A DNA stretch of 64,000 nucleotides from Epiperipatus broadwayi. Its lineage: Eukaryota; Onychophora; Udeonychophora; Euonychophora; Peripatidae. The stretch spans positions 4,856,501 to 4,920,500 of the forward strand of contig JAQFVV010000030.1 of assembly GCA_028023455.1 (NCBI GenBank), in the 5' to 3' direction. Positions 46,525 to 59,494 of this stretch are shown one piece after another; positions within the stretch are counted from its first letter, which is position 1, and the number at the start of each line of letters is the position of its first letter. Below the pieces are notes generated by a model. That model did no database searches. It was not told the DNA's origin and was given only the letters and a program-made list of their open reading frames with translations. The translations under genes were made by a program, and so were the position numbers.

Positions 46525-47395
46525 CTTTCTAATCATTTTCAACCATTATCTATCCATTGCAGGGTGAAGATCTTTCCTCCAATTTACAGGCTCTACTCTC
46601 CACATTACACCAGCAAACTTACTTTATTAATTTGTCTTAAATTTCTAAATCTTCTACAATCTACTGGGATCCAATTTAAAACTTCAGCTGTCCTATTTCT
46701 AGAAATATGTTAGCCCATCTCCATTTTAGATTTTAATTCTTTCATAGATCTCAGTAATATCTGTTTGTACTCTTACACATTTCATATATATTTTTATTAA
46801 ACCTAACATCTCTCCGTACTTAATTGAATAGTCTGCTTTACTGTTAAGTATCCAATTCTGATTCAAAAATATGAACAGATAAAATATATCTATTAAAAAT
46901 CTTTTGGCTTAGTTATCAATTGTAAGCTCTCCAAATTTAATTTTATGATTAATTTCATCAATTATATTTTCATCTGTATATTAATAACCTGACCAAGGTA
47001 TTTATAATTGTTAATTTTTTTTTCATTCATGATTATCTTTTTTTGTTGTTGTTGTTTTCTGAGAAAATTTACTGAAAATTATTTTTGTTGTCTTGATATT
47101 TATTCATTCATCTTTAAGTCTAATTTCTTACTTTCATCTGATAATTCCTGAAACATTTTCCTAAAGCTTTAAAGTATTTGAAAAAACAGCTATCTCATCT
47201 GCAAAATCATTATGACTTAAATAATCTCTATTTACTTTTATTCCTTTAACTTTCTCTTTTAAACCACAACAGACTTCTAAAACTTTTGGAGATAAAAAAA
47301 AGTCATTGTCAATGCTAATCTTTTTAGTGTCACCATGTAATATTGGTTTCATTGTATCAATATATCATTCAACAACTGTATATTTTAATCAAAAA
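46525..47395 (-). pseudogene. RTE-type LINE remnant, copy A
   Basis: The minus strand carries an RT fragment with FADEIAVFSNTLK (47161-47352; the FADD box with the last D changed to E). Further down, decayed pieces of the C-terminal region run to the 3' end near 46530, where CTGCAATGGATAGATAATGG matches the end of the copy at 59990. Many stops and deletions. It lies immediately downstream of copy B in the same orientation. Confidence 0.65.
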
Positions 47396-47439
47396 CTTAT
47401 CTTTTTTTAAATAGTATAAATTATGATATTTTATGACAT

Positions 47440-49750
47440 ATCATTTTCAAACATTATCGCTCTACTGCAGGATGAAAATCCCAAGTTCAATCCATCTTCT
47501 CTGATTTCTAGCTTCTCTTTTCCACATCACACCAACACACTTCCTTATTTCATCTCTCCATCTTACATGTGGTCTCTTTCTAGGTCTTTTACAATCTCTT
47601 GGAATTCTGTTTAAGATTTCAATTGTCCACCTATTAGCTCTTCTGGCAATATGTCCGATCCATCTCCATTTCAGTCTTTTCATTCTTTCAATGATATCAG
47701 TAACACCTGTTTGTTCGTTTACTAATGTATTGCATTTTCGATCTCTTCTTGTTACTCCTAACATATATCTCTTCATATTTTGGTGAGTGGTCTAAAGTTT
47801 CTGTAATGCTTTTATGTTAAGTGACCAAATCTCAGATATGTAAGAACTGGTAAAATGCATTTATTAAAAACCGTCCTTTTCAAACACATAGGTATAATTC
47901 ATTTTAATATTAAGTTATTTTTACCAAAAGCACTCCAAGTTTAATTTTATGACTAATTTCATCCATTATGCTTTAACCTGTCCAGAAATTCATAGTTGTT
48001 ATCTTCTAATTCATCATTATCAATCTTTATTTTCTTCTTTTGAGAAAATCCATTGAATATTACTTGAGTTTTTTTAACATTTACCTTTAATCCTACTTTC
48101 TTACTTTTATCTCTTAACATTTCCTGAAACTCTAACACCTTATTTGCAAAAACAACTACATCATCTGCAAAATCTAGTTGACTATTTACTTTCATTCCTT
48201 AGCTTTGCACTTTAATTCACAAAATTCTTGTTATAAAACTGCTATAAAATGTTTTGGAGATATCCCTGTCATACACCTTTCTCAATATTAATCTTTTTAC
48301 TATCATTATGTAATCTAACCTAATTGTTGCTATTTTATAAATATTCCTCAGAATATGACTATCATGGGTCTGTACCTTGATATTTCAAAGCTTTAATCAC
48401 TGAAGAAATACTTATTGAATCAAATGCATTTTTATTAATCTACAAATCCAAAGCATAATGACAACTCATATTCATTGGTCTTTTCTATAACTTCCCTCAA
48501 TACTTGGATATGATCCATTGTACTAAAACCACTTTTAAATCCAGCTTGATCTTTTGGTTGGTTAAAATCCAAAGTTCGCTTTAGACAAGTTGTAATTATT
48601 TTGTAAAATTTTTATATAGAACTGATAAGAGATAGATCTGTAATTTTTGATATCTTCTTGATCACTTTTTTTAAATATTAATACTGCAATCTTCCAATCA
48701 TCTGGCACATCTTTATTATTTAAACATTTGGTATATAATTTTGTTTAAAAAAATTTCTATTTCTTCACTGGCTTCTTTTAAGATATCAATTATAATTCCA
48801 TCATTACCTGGAGTTTTCTCTCTCATTTAAGATTCTGAACAATTCAGAAAATATAGGAGGTACTTTTTCTTGTTTTTATTGCTATATAATTATTACTAGA
48901 ATTCTTCTACGCATTTCATGATACCATCTCTAGTTCACTAGCAATACCAAAATTTTGTTTTAGACCCTTGAGACTTATCTTCTATAACTTTTTCTTTGTT
49001 ATATTATTATCAACTTTTTTTGTGCCATCCTACAAAATTCGAGATATTCAATCCTTAATGCATCATTTTTTTATAGTTTCATATTCTTTCGTCTCTTTAT
49101 AAATTATCTCAGTATAAATTTTATTGGTCAATTGTTTCATTTTTTTTGTACTAATTATCTTTGCTGCAGTTTGTAAAAGGGTATCATTTATCTATTGATT
49201 TCATTCAAATCTGAATCATGTTCAAAATTTGTTAATATTTGAAAACGATTTGCAAGTTCTAATTTAAATTCATTGGAATGTTTCTGGAAATTAGGAATAT
49301 CAACTGTGAATGTTATTTTTTTTAATAATTTTTGTCTTTCTAGTTCTGCATCAACATGTATCTTACATCTCACTAATTGATGATCACTTGCTGTGTTGAA
49401 TTTATTAAGAACATTATACTTTTGAAATACATATTTACTATTAGTCAAAATATAATCAATTCTGCTGTACATTCATTTGGATGCTTCTATGTCTTTCTGT
49501 TTAACATTTTTCTCAAAAAAAAAAAATTAATAATGTAAAGTTTTTCATTTTCTTCAAACTCCACAAGTATGTCCTCTCTCATTTTTATCATCATAATCAA
49601 ATTTATCTACAGCACTTTAATCTTTCAATTGTTTACCAATTCTTGCATTAAAGTCTTCCATGACAATTTTAAAAGGTGGTTTGGTCTGATCAAAAGCCTT
49701 TTGTATATCTATATTAAAATCCTCTACTTCTTCATCACAATTTTAAAAAT
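47440..49750 (-). pseudogene. RTE-type LINE, copy B, EN-RT remnant
   Basis: Reading down the minus strand: about 49745-49560 gives an apurinic-type endonuclease piece around MEDFNARIGK. 49472-49188 continues with RIDYILTNSK and SDHQLVRCKI, the C-terminal endonuclease motifs. 48850-48420 contains RT pieces (frames broken). 48195-47959 has FADDVVVFANK, the catalytic box. 47776-47462 gives the C-terminal MLGVTRRDRK, TGVTDIIERMKRLKWRWIGH and RWRDEIRKCVGVMWKREA. This order and the C-terminal motif set are those of RTE/BovB-like LINEs. Several frameshifts make it inactive. Confidence 0.75.
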
Positions 49751-50180
49751 TTTATATCTAATTATTCTCATCTCTTTTCCAATAAATCAAATTTGCTGCA
49801 AAAATAATTTATGCTTAATATATTTCCTAAAATATTAATACTAATTTAAAATATATCAAAACAATTTTGCAGACTTGCTTAGAAATGCAGTTAACCCCTC
49901 CGAAGAGGAATAGTACTCAAATGAATTAATATAATTAAATTATTACAATGCATTCACTAAAAAAAAAATTACTCGAATTTAATAATAAAACATATTTCTC
50001 AAAACGTTCAATATATCTTTTGAAACTTAGTATTCAATAAGTCTAAGTATTTCAATTTTTTTAAAATAGTTAATTTATGAAATAGCATTATTTGGAAAAA
50101 ATAATTTTTCTAATTTTATATAATTTCAAACAGTTTGGAAATATGAATAATTTCATTTTTGCTAATACTGATTGAGAAAC
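49751..50180. other. AT-rich DNA, unrecognised
   Basis: No feature recognised. Confidence 0.45.
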
Positions 50181-50248
50181 TGTCAAAAGATGGCTGCCTT
50201 CCAAGCAGCTAGCCCGGGTTCGCTTCCCGGTCAACACACTTGACATAT
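50181..50248 (+). mobile_element. tRNA-Gly-derived short element, copy 3
   Basis: TGTCAA, then GATGGCTGCCTTCCAAGCAG, GCCCGGGTTCGCTTCCCGG and TCAACACAC, followed by TTGACATAT. The 5' half (acceptor and D arm) is lost except for the TGTCAA clamp. Confidence 0.7.
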
Positions 50249-50751
50249 GAAAAAAAAAAGAGATGGAAAAATATTTTTTTGTATCATGATTGATTGGAAA
50301 GTGTAATTCATTTTTTAGCTAAAAGTAATTTGTGTAAATTATTCAAACCAATAAAAATATTGCAAGACATATTTTCACATTTTCTTTTTAATTTTATCAA
50401 ATTAAAAAAAGTTTATTTTTAAAATTTAACAATATGATTAGTTTTATACAAGTTTCTATTTTCTGTAAAGGAATTAAAATATTTTATTGTTATTAGTAGA
50501 AAAATTATTAAAAGATAAATCTAAAATTTTCAGCTTTTGGGTGGAAAAAGTCAAAGAAATCTATAGTTTTAATTTTGTAATGATAATTTAAATGTGTGAT
50601 TTGTTTAAATTATCCAGAATATTTGGATTGAAGTTATCAAATTATAAAGTAAATCAAAATAAAGTTTGATCGTTCATATGGTAGAAATAAAATTATTATG
50701 AAGTATGTTCTCTTATTCTTCTCTTTCATGTTCTTTGCACATCTTCGTATA

Positions 50752-52653
50752 TTCATATATATATTGCTTATAACAGTTCTTTCATATACACTTCAATGCA
50801 AACAAATTTTTTTAAAAACTTCTTTTTTTCCTTACAGTTTCGACTATCCAGCAGTCTTCATCAGAGCTACAATATTTGAATAATATAAATACATAACCTT
50901 CATTTCACAAATATATAAAAAATACATAACCATCATTTTACATATATATAATACACATATATATCAAAATATACATATATTCCCTTCATACATATATAGA
51001 TCTACATCACCCCTAGACATATATAAATTCCATACCTACGTCTATATATACATACATCTTTTAAACATACATATATATACAGATACACATACACCCATAG
51101 ACATATATATACAAATCCACATACATTCATGAATACACATCCATATGTATACTCAACTTACATATAAATTACACATATAAAATATATACAATGCACCATT
51201 TTTTTTTTAAATTTTTTTTTTAAAACTTATTTTTACTTTTTTTTATTAAAAAATCTTTATAAATATAATTTTTTATTAATATTATTTTATAATTTTCCTT
51301 TCATCATTTCTTATTTATCTTGTTTAATTATTATCTAATACATAATATATTTTTTACTTTAATATCTCTAATTTTAATTTTTAAAATCTTTTTATCTTTA
51401 TATCACTAATTTATATTTTTCTTTAATACTAACCTCTGTGCTTCTCTGCTTTAATTAAAATGACTGTTTTTTTTTTCAAAATTTCATATCTTGTTATTCC
51501 TTTAAACCAACTCCCTCTGTTATCAATTTTATAAAACTTATAATTACAACTTTTATATTTATTAACAATATTCGAATAATATAAATACCTAACCATCATT
51601 TCACATAAATATACATATGAATATTATATATCCCTTACATATATATTCACATCACCTCTAGACATAAAAATTAATAAAAACTTCATACCTACATCTACAT
51701 GTATGGATATCCAATTATATACACATATATCCTTTAAGCAGACATATATATATATATACACCTATACACATACACCCATATACCAATCCACATATACATT
51801 TATAAATATCCATCCATATATATATACTCTACTTACATCTAAATTACATATATATTAAATATACAAAACATCCAATACACCATTTTTATATTACTTTTTA
51901 AAAACTTTTATTTTTACGTTTGTTTTTTTTTTAAATTTTCTTAAAAAATTCTTGTAAGCATTACCCTTTTATTATTTATTAATATTTTATAATCTTCCTT
52001 TCGTCTTTTTTTTTACTATCTGTCTTGTTTAATTATTATCTAATATATAATATCTTACTTTAATATCTATAATTTTAAATTTTTTTACAACTTTTTTATC
52101 ACCAATTTATATTTTTCTTTTTAATAATATTACCTTTATTTTCTGCTGTTTTAAAGTAACTTTTTTCAAATTTTCTATCTTTTTATTCTTTTAAACCAAC
52201 TCCCTGTTATCAATTTTATGAAACTTATAACTAGTTTTTAAAAAACCTATATTTATTAATAATATTTACTAGTCTATCTATATCCACATATAACTTGTAA
52301 CATACTTTCTGTTTTTACTATTATTATTAATCAATAACAATAATGCTATAAAACTAATATTATTTTCAAAACTTATTTTTATTTTCATATTCAATATATT
52401 CACCTACACATATATACATGCCTATACCTAATACATATGTATACACTTATTTTTTATTACTAATAACCCTATAAATCCAATACTAAACCTACCAACATAA
52501 GATTCTTCACCCCATCCCTATTTAATTAGACTTTATCTTAATTAATATTGCTTCTTTTATATTTCTATCTCATTAGTATATCTTATCATTTTAATACTCT
52601 GTTTATCAAATACATACCCTGTTTCCATAGTATGCAAATAAATTAGTGAATTC
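50752..52653 (-). mobile_element. Truncated Penelope-like copy, left palindrome arm
   Basis: Minus-strand copy of the element in the right arm. Its inner end (about 52550-52653) encodes the tail of a GIY-YIG endonuclease (METGYVFDKQSIK). Next comes about 1.7 kb of AT-rich 3' UTR with CATATA-type minisatellite, then the CTGATGAAGACTG hairpin at 50836-50864. The outer edge is near TTGCTTATAACAG (50765). The RT is absent. Confidence 0.75.
50836..50864 (-). ncRNA. Hammerhead-like hairpin, Penelope class
   Basis: On the minus strand: CTGATGA, extra A, GACTGCTGGATAGTC hairpin, GAAAC. The core bases of a hammerhead are present with one additional A between the core and stem II. Stem I is weak. Confidence 0.5.
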
Positions 52654-52687
52654 TATTTTTACAAGGTTAAATCAACATAGATATGAC

Positions 52688-52810
52688 AAAAATTCACCAA
52701 TTTATTTGCATAGTATGGAAACAGGGCATGTATTTGATAAAAAGAGTATTAAAACGATAGGATATACTAATAAAAGAAGAGATAGAAAAATAAAAAGTAA
52801 TATTAATTAA
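52688..52810 (+). pseudogene. GIY-YIG endonuclease tail of Penelope-like element
   Basis: The plus strand reads SPIYLHSMETGHVFDKKSIK, then TIGYTNKRRDRKIK, with the HxxxTGHxFD signature of the Penelope GIY-YIG C-terminal part. A stop comes after about 40 codons. The N-terminal catalytic half and the reverse transcriptase are missing because the copy is 5'-truncated. It directly faces the inverted copy across a spacer of about 37 bp. Confidence 0.75.
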
Positions 52811-54684
52811 GAGGATAAAGCCTAGTTTAAATAGGGATGGCGGACTAAGAACCTTGTGTTAGTAGGTTTAGTATTGGATTTATAGGGTTATTAGTAATAA
52901 AAAATAAATGTATATACATATATATTAGGTGAAGGTATGTATATATATTATGTAGAGAATATATTGAATATGAAAATAAAAATAAGTTTTGAAAATAATA
53001 TTAGTTTTATAGCATTATTGTTATTGATTAATAATAATAGTAATAAAAGAAAGTATGTTAAAAGTTATAATATGTGGATATAGATAAAGACTAGTAAATA
53101 TTGTTAATAAATATAGATTTTTAAAAAAATAAGAGTTATAAGTTTTATAAAATTAATAACAGAGGGAATTGGTTTAAAGGAATAAAAAGATAGAAAATTT
53201 GAAAAAAAAAAAAACCGTTACTTTAAAACAGCAGAGAATAAAGGTAATATTATTAAAGAGAAAAATATAAATTAGTGATAAAAAAGTAAAAATTGTAAAA
53301 AAATTAAAATTATAGATATTAAAGTAAAAGATATTATGCATTAGATAATAATTAAACAAGATAGATAGTAAGAAAAGAGGAAAGGAAGATTATAAAATAA
53401 TATTAATAATAAATAATAAAAGGGTGTAATGCTTAAAAGAATTTTTTAAGAAGAATTTTTTTAAAAAAAATTAAAAAAACTAATAGTAAAAATAAAATAG
53501 TTTTTAAAAGGTAATATAAAAAATGATGTATTGGATATGTTTTATATATTTAATATCTATGTAGTTTAGATATAAGTGGAGTATATATATATATATATAG
53601 ATGGGTATTTATGAATGTATATGTGGATTGGTATATGGGTGTATGTGTATAGATGTATATATATATGTATGTTTAAGGGATATATGTGTATATATTTGGA
53701 TATCCATACATATATATATATAGATGTAAGTATGAAGTTTTTTTATTTTATTTATATATGTCTAGAAGTGATGGGAATATATATGTATATCTGTATGTAA
53801 AAGATATATGATATTCATATGTATATTTATATGTGAAATGATGGTTAGGTATTTATATTATTCGAATATTGTTAATAAATATAAAAGGTGTAATTATAAG
53901 TTTTATAAAATTGATAACAGAGGGAGTTGGTTTAAAGAATAACAAGATAGGAAATTTTGAAAAAAAAAACATCATTTTAATTAAAGCAGAGAAGCACAGA
54001 AGTTAGTATTAAAGAAAAATATAAATTAGTGATATAAAGATAATTGTTTTTAAAAATTAAAATTAGAGATATTAAAGTAAAAAAGATATTACGTATTAGA
54101 TAATAATTAAACAAGATGGATAATAAGAAATGATTAAAGGAAAATTATAAAATAATATTAATAAAAAATAATATTTAAAAAGATTTTTTAATAAAAAAAG
54201 TAAAAATAAAATAGTTTTAAAAAGTAAATTTTAAGAAAAATGGTGTATTGGATATATTTTGTAATGTGTAATTTATATTTAAATTGAGTATATATATGGA
54301 TGTGTATTTATAAATGTCTATGGGTGTATATGTATGTTTAAAAGATGTATGTGTATATATTTGGATATGCATATGTATATATAGATGTAGGTATGGAATT
54401 TATATATATGTATGTCTAGGGGTGATGTAGATCTATATATGTATGAAGGAAATGTGTATATTTTGATATATATATGTGTATTATATATATGTAAAATGTT
54501 GGTTATGTATTTTTTATATATATGTGAAATGGTGGTTATGTATTTATATTATTTAAATATTGTAGCTCTGATGAAGACTGCTGGACAGTCGAAACTGTAT
54601 GGAAAATAAAGATGTTTTTAAGAAAATTTGTTTGCATTGAAGTGTATATGAAAGAACTGTTATAAGCAATATATATAAAATTAT
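52691..54684 (+). mobile_element. Truncated Penelope-like copy, right palindrome arm
   Basis: Starts inside the GIY-YIG tail and continues through a 3' UTR of AT-rich sequence. That UTR contains TATATG-type microsatellite (53570-53830 and 54280-54500, which produces spurious frames such as 53615-53800). It finishes with the hairpin at 54568-54600 and TTTGTTTGCATTGAAGTG before the end near 54684. It is inverted relative to 50752-52653. Confidence 0.75.
54568..54600 (+). ncRNA. Hammerhead-like hairpin, Penelope class
   Basis: CTGATGA, extra A, GACTG/CAGTC stem with loop CTGGA, then GAAACTGTA. Core bases match a hammerhead; the extra A and the poor stem I argue that cleavage is weak or absent. 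Confidence 0.5.
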
Positions 54685-55488
54685 TATGATTAATTTTATT
54701 AAATTCTTAAATTATTTATTGTTATGCAACTTATTATGTGATAATCTGATGAAATTATTAAACTCAAAAGCTCTTTAATAAGCAATGAAGTAAATTCAAT
54801 TTCAAACTTTCATTTCACACAGGCAAAAAAAAAAACTTAATTGAAAAATAAAACTAATTTTTAAAAAGTCCTAATTGATTGTCTTTTTATAAATTGGTCA
54901 GTTACAATTCCCTAATGGATTTCAATATTTGGATGTCTTGATCCTTCACATCCCTAGATTTGATAATGGTGAACACAGTGGTTATTCTTTTATATGATGT
55001 GTCAAGTGAATGTAATAAAATGTCTTCCAAATCATTAAAAATAAATAAATACAAATTATAGTCATTAACATTTAATAATACATACCTGAGTCTCTTTTTG
55101 TGTGGATTTTTTAATGCAATTTTGAAGTTATGTGATTCATGTTTATTCTTAATATCTTTTTATGCGGTTTTCTTTTATGCGATAAAGAAGTTCATATTTC
55201 ACTTAAAATTAGGATTTCCCCATTTTATATACACACATTAAATTTTACATACTTTAAATTCCTGTTGGAAAAATGTTTGGCAATAAATTTAGATACCGTA
55301 GAAGATTTAGAAAAAGATAATGAAACAGAAGGGGAACCTATTCATTTCACAGCAAAAAATGATTCGAGAAAGTCTTCAACTTACTAATCAATTGAAAAAT
55401 CATTTTCTTGTTGATGACATGAATTATGAACTAAATTCCAATGAGAGCTAAATAGTTGTATGTCTGTGTTATGTAGGTGCATGTTTAT

Positions 55489-55740
55489 ATTTTCTTTTAC
55501 ATATATATACATGGAGAAACTTTTAAACAGAAAAAAGTTAGAAGCAAAAATCATTAAAAGTTTTTAAATATTTTTACTTGTAATTTTTTTTCTGGCTAAA
55601 AGAAAAATGTTACAAGTAAAGATATTTAAGAACTTTTAATTTCTACTTAAAAAAAATATATCTTTAAAAGTTTTTAAATATTTTTACTCTTAACTTTTTT
55701 CTGTCTAAAAGTTTCTCCACATGTGTGTATAAAAGAAAAT
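55489..55740. mobile_element. Foldback element of about 250 bp
   Basis: ATTTTCTTTTACATATATAT and GGAGAAACTTTTAAACAG on the left are inverted at the right (CTGTCTAAAAGTTTCTCC and the end AAAAGAAAAT). The inside holds a further inner inverted segment around TTTTTACTTGTAA. Confidence 0.65.
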
Positions 55741-56829
55741 TTAACCGTTAGTCATTATTAACACACTCGTGGAAGCGTGTTATATATATAGTTGCACTCG
55801 TGGAAGTGCATTCTCTAACAGCTAGATATAGCAGTCTGGATATCATGAGCTTCACAAACAATTAGTAAAATCATCATCTCAAACTTTAATTACCGATTAC
55901 ATTGTCAACAGAAAACCACTAACAGCACGAAACTGAAGTTGGCGTTAATCGTATTTTTTCTTATGATGAATCTGATTTCTTATAAGTTCACAAACAAATC
56001 TGCATATTGTCAGATAGCGATAATGATTAAAATATGTATGAAAAATAAATTACACATAAAAACATTGTTTTGAATAAAATTAAATAGTTAATAAAAAAAA
56101 GTTTGTCTTTTTTTTTTTTTTTTTCAAATATTTGAAATTTTTATTAGTCATACTTTATTTTCTTACTTTTTTTATGCAAATTTTGAAGTAATTTTACCTC
56201 GTTGCTTTGGGTTTATGCGATTTTTGAAATTACAGGACATATCCCACATTTTTCAAGGTAAGTTATCTATTTTTGTGTGATTTTTTTAGTACGGGTTTTC
56301 TATGGAACTTATCTACCGCATAAAAAGAGACCCAGGTGTTATTTATTTTTAAAATATGACACAAAGACAAACTCTTGTTTTTATATTTCTACTATTTTTA
56401 GCCACTTCCAAATTGACAAGCACCTTAAGTAGAAATAAAAAAAATTGGCAACTGAATTACATTTCAAATAATGGCACAGACAGAAGTCTGATAGTATGAG
56501 TTATTTCACTTTACCTTTGAAATGATAAGGTATATGTGATACGTTAGACTATTTCCCTCATTTATCATTGAATGTTGAATGTATAGAAAATTTTAAACTT
56601 TTCAAATATGATAGATGTAAAGGACAGAATGATAACAAACATAAAAGTATATAATAATGGAAATATTAGATTTGCAGAAAATAATGAGGCAAGGAAGAAA
56701 TTGAATAGTGGAAAGGCAAGAAGTTAGATGAACAGCAGAGATGGTAATGAATTTAGGACATAGGGCAAAATTAAACCTATTATCATATTTTAATAAGATG
56801 GCACAGTTGCTTTTTTGGATAGTTGGAAT
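55741..56829. other. AT-rich DNA, unrecognised
   Basis: No gene recognised. A local inverted-type pair CACTCGTGGAAGCGTG/CACTCGTGGAAGTGCA occurs at 55762-55812 as two near-direct copies. Confidence 0.4.
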
Positions 56830-57421
56830 AATATAAGAGGCTACTATTTAAAACAAAAGGTAAGGATCATAGAAAGGTAAACAATTATAGACCAGTAGTG
56901 TTAATGTCAGTGTTATATAAAGTTTTCACATATATTGTGGCTGGAAGAGTCGCAAAATGAATGGAAGAAAATAATATAGTTGGAGGAATGCAAGGAGGTT
57001 TTCATTCGTTAGGCGTATAGGAGATAGTTTGTTTGTAGTTCAACAATTTATAGATATGAATAGAAATACAGGTAGAGTTACATATGGTTTTTATATATAG
57101 ATAGGCATACGATAGAGTAAATAGATTATGGGTAAGTTTAATAAAATTGGGAATGGATGGAGTTTTAGTGGATCTTATTAACAGATTGTGTGAAAATAAT
57201 TACTATACGTATCAATTAGGAAATATAGAATCAGTTAAAAATGAGGTGGGACTCTGGCAAGGATATCCTATGCCACTTATTGTTTTTGTTGAATTTGAGA
57301 GAAATGGAGAGAACAATAGAACGACTAGGAATAGGGGTAGAGATACTATTAATAGATAGCAAAGAATTATATACATTATCGGGTCTTTTATTTGCAAATG
57401 TCTTGTGCACAGAAAGTAGGG

Positions 57422-57432
57422 AAGATATGGAA
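57422..57432. repeat. Foldback target-site duplication, left
   Basis: AAGATATGGAA, repeated at 57752-57762, inside the LINE reverse transcriptase. Confidence 0.7.
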
Positions 57433-57751
57433 TCATTAACCATCACATGATCACCATTTCTTTTGTTTGCTCATAACTTATTAAAACAGGGAAAACTTTC
57501 CATACAGCAGTGCCACTCAGTGCAAGCCAGAGTAATCAATGGATGCCAGAAGGCTTGTGCATCCTAAGATCTAAGTGCAGTGTTCTCAGATCTAAGGCTC
57601 CTCACTAATGAAAGACACAAGCTAGAAGCTTGTCTGGCGATATTGGATGAGTAGACAGTAGATAGGGATTTTATGCACAAGCCTTCTGGCATCCATTGAT
57701 TACTCTGTTTAGCACAAGTGGCACTACTGTATGGAGAGTTTTGCCTGCTTT
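57433..57751. mobile_element. Foldback family C copy inserted in a LINE
   Basis: The 319-bp insert starts TCATTAACCATCACATGATC and ends GAGTTTTGCCTGCTTT. Arms share GCCAGAAGGCTTGTGCAT and its inverse. It interrupts the RT between the ESREDMES block and the CTRVGKEMG block and is bracketed by AAGATATGGAA, so it moved after the LINE. Confidence 0.75.
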
Positions 57752-58450
57752 AAGATATGGAAGTTATCCTGAAGACATGTACAAGGGTAGGTAAAGAGAT
57801 GGGGATTAAATTTTGTGAAGAAAAATCAAAAACGATGATTAATACTGGGGCAAGAGAAGACAGAATTTTTATGGAGAAGGTGAATAGGCATAACTATTTG
57901 AGAATCATCTTAAGTAAACAGAAATTTGCTTGGATGAATGGGAGAAGATAAATGAAACAAAGAAAAGAAAGGGCCTGATAAAGAAATTAACAGTGTTTTC
58001 ATATAATAAATATAATGTAGTTAGAATTGTATGAAAGGGAGTGACAATAGCAGGGTTAACATATGGTAACAAGGTTTTATGTCCTAGTCAAGTGGTGTTA
58101 GATTACTAAGAAAAAGTACAAAGAGAAGTAGGAAGTCATGCAAATGTATGGCAAAGGAGACAATTCAAGGAGAAATGAGATGGTCTGGTTTTTGTATGAG
58201 ATGCAAAATGATTGGTAGATTGCAGTTTATAGATAATAAAAGAATAGCCAAAATAGTATTTAATTGGGTTATGAATAAAGACGGGCAACAAGATGGGTGA
58301 GAGAGGTAGTACGGTATGCAGAAGATTTGGATAAAGAATTTATGTCAGTATGCTTATACAAAAGATGGGATTATTGTGCTACGAGAATTGTTGAGTGTTA
58401 TAGTGGCAAGGAATGGGATAGAATAAATGCATTAATAAGGAATAGTATAA

Positions 58451-59494
58451 CGGTATGAAAATTAGAGTTGCTTTAACCTGACCATCATCCACGCCTTCAG
58501 ATCATTACTAAGTGACTTACTCTCCAAACCTTACCAGAATTTATTCTTAATGTATGCCTGGTGATCAAGGAGAGATAAGACTCTAAGGAATTTACAAATA
58601 ATAAGTGGTATGTGGATGTATTAATAACACAAACAATTTATTGTTCATAAAAGAAATGAAATTTATTATTTACAAAAGAAATCACAAAATTAATATCTAA
58701 ATAGGCTATCAATAACCTCTCTGTCTACATGAGAGCACCAATGTACTGACACTATCTACAGATAGGCAGTAATTATCGGTTTTAGTTCACAAATTACATT
58801 ACATTTAATCAGCGTAGAATGAATGACTTTTTGGGAAAGAGAGAAAAGGAATCACTCGGAGATGATAAACAAAAAAAAAAAACAAGGAGTAGTGGAAATG
58901 CTAGTTAGATGTTCTTTGAGCTATTACAAAACATAACCTGTAACTGAAATTCGAATCCCTTTTATATCAACAACATCCTCAGATTTAGTGCTTTGAGCAT
59001 AGAAGATAGTCAGGCTTAACAAAACAATGTTATTAACTAAATGTGTTACATAGCGATTTGTTTTTCTTCTTGGTAAGCATTTTCAGAGATATCTATGTGG
59101 AGATATGTAGTACGAAATGAGGCTGGATAGTGCTCCGACCCTAAAACATAGTGGAGTAAAAAGGAATTAGTTCGCAGAGCATGATCCGAGTACAGAAACA
59201 GAACATAACGCTTATGTCCAGTCAATAATATGTTTGACGCGTAAAGATTTCCGGAGTCTTATCCTGAGATGTCCAATCCTGGAGATAGGAGTAAGACACA
59301 AATTAGAAGGTATTTCAGACTGTCCAAGTAACACAAGAAAAATTAAGATGGAATAACAATCCATTAAAAAAAAATAAAGCCTGAAATTAAATATTTATAT
59401 GTAAATTATAATGCTACAAAACTCTTAAGAGATTGAGGTAAAACTTAATAGATTGAAAAGAAATCTCTATATTAATAATCGATCTTTCTTTATA
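58451..59494. other. Unrecognised DNA of moderate GC
   Basis: No open frame or repeat shared with other parts of the window. 59100-59290 is less AT-biased and could be an unrelated degraded insertion. Confidence 0.4.

Larger units (their letters stand above)
56830..58450 (+). pseudogene. LINE reverse transcriptase remnant, non-RTE
   Basis: The decayed plus-strand RT can be followed across frames. It shows NYRPVVLMSVLYKVFTYI near 56885-56935, MQGGFHS near 56990, and SLIKLGMDGVLVDLINRLCE at 57150-57195. GYPMPLIVFV follows, then LLFANVLCTESREDMES (the degenerate catalytic box, 57390-57435). After a 319-bp foldback insert come CTRVGKEMGIKFCEEKSKTM (57770-57830), NRHNYLRIIL, and a C-terminal region with REVGSHANVWQRRQFKEK near 58115-58170. 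The sequence order matches a non-LTR RT with its C-terminal extension. At least six frame breaks make it inactive. Confidence 0.65.

Noticed and set aside
53615-53800. Open frame rich in M, Y, I and C
   Set aside because: Translation of a TATATG-type microsatellite inside the Penelope 3' UTR; no protein signal.
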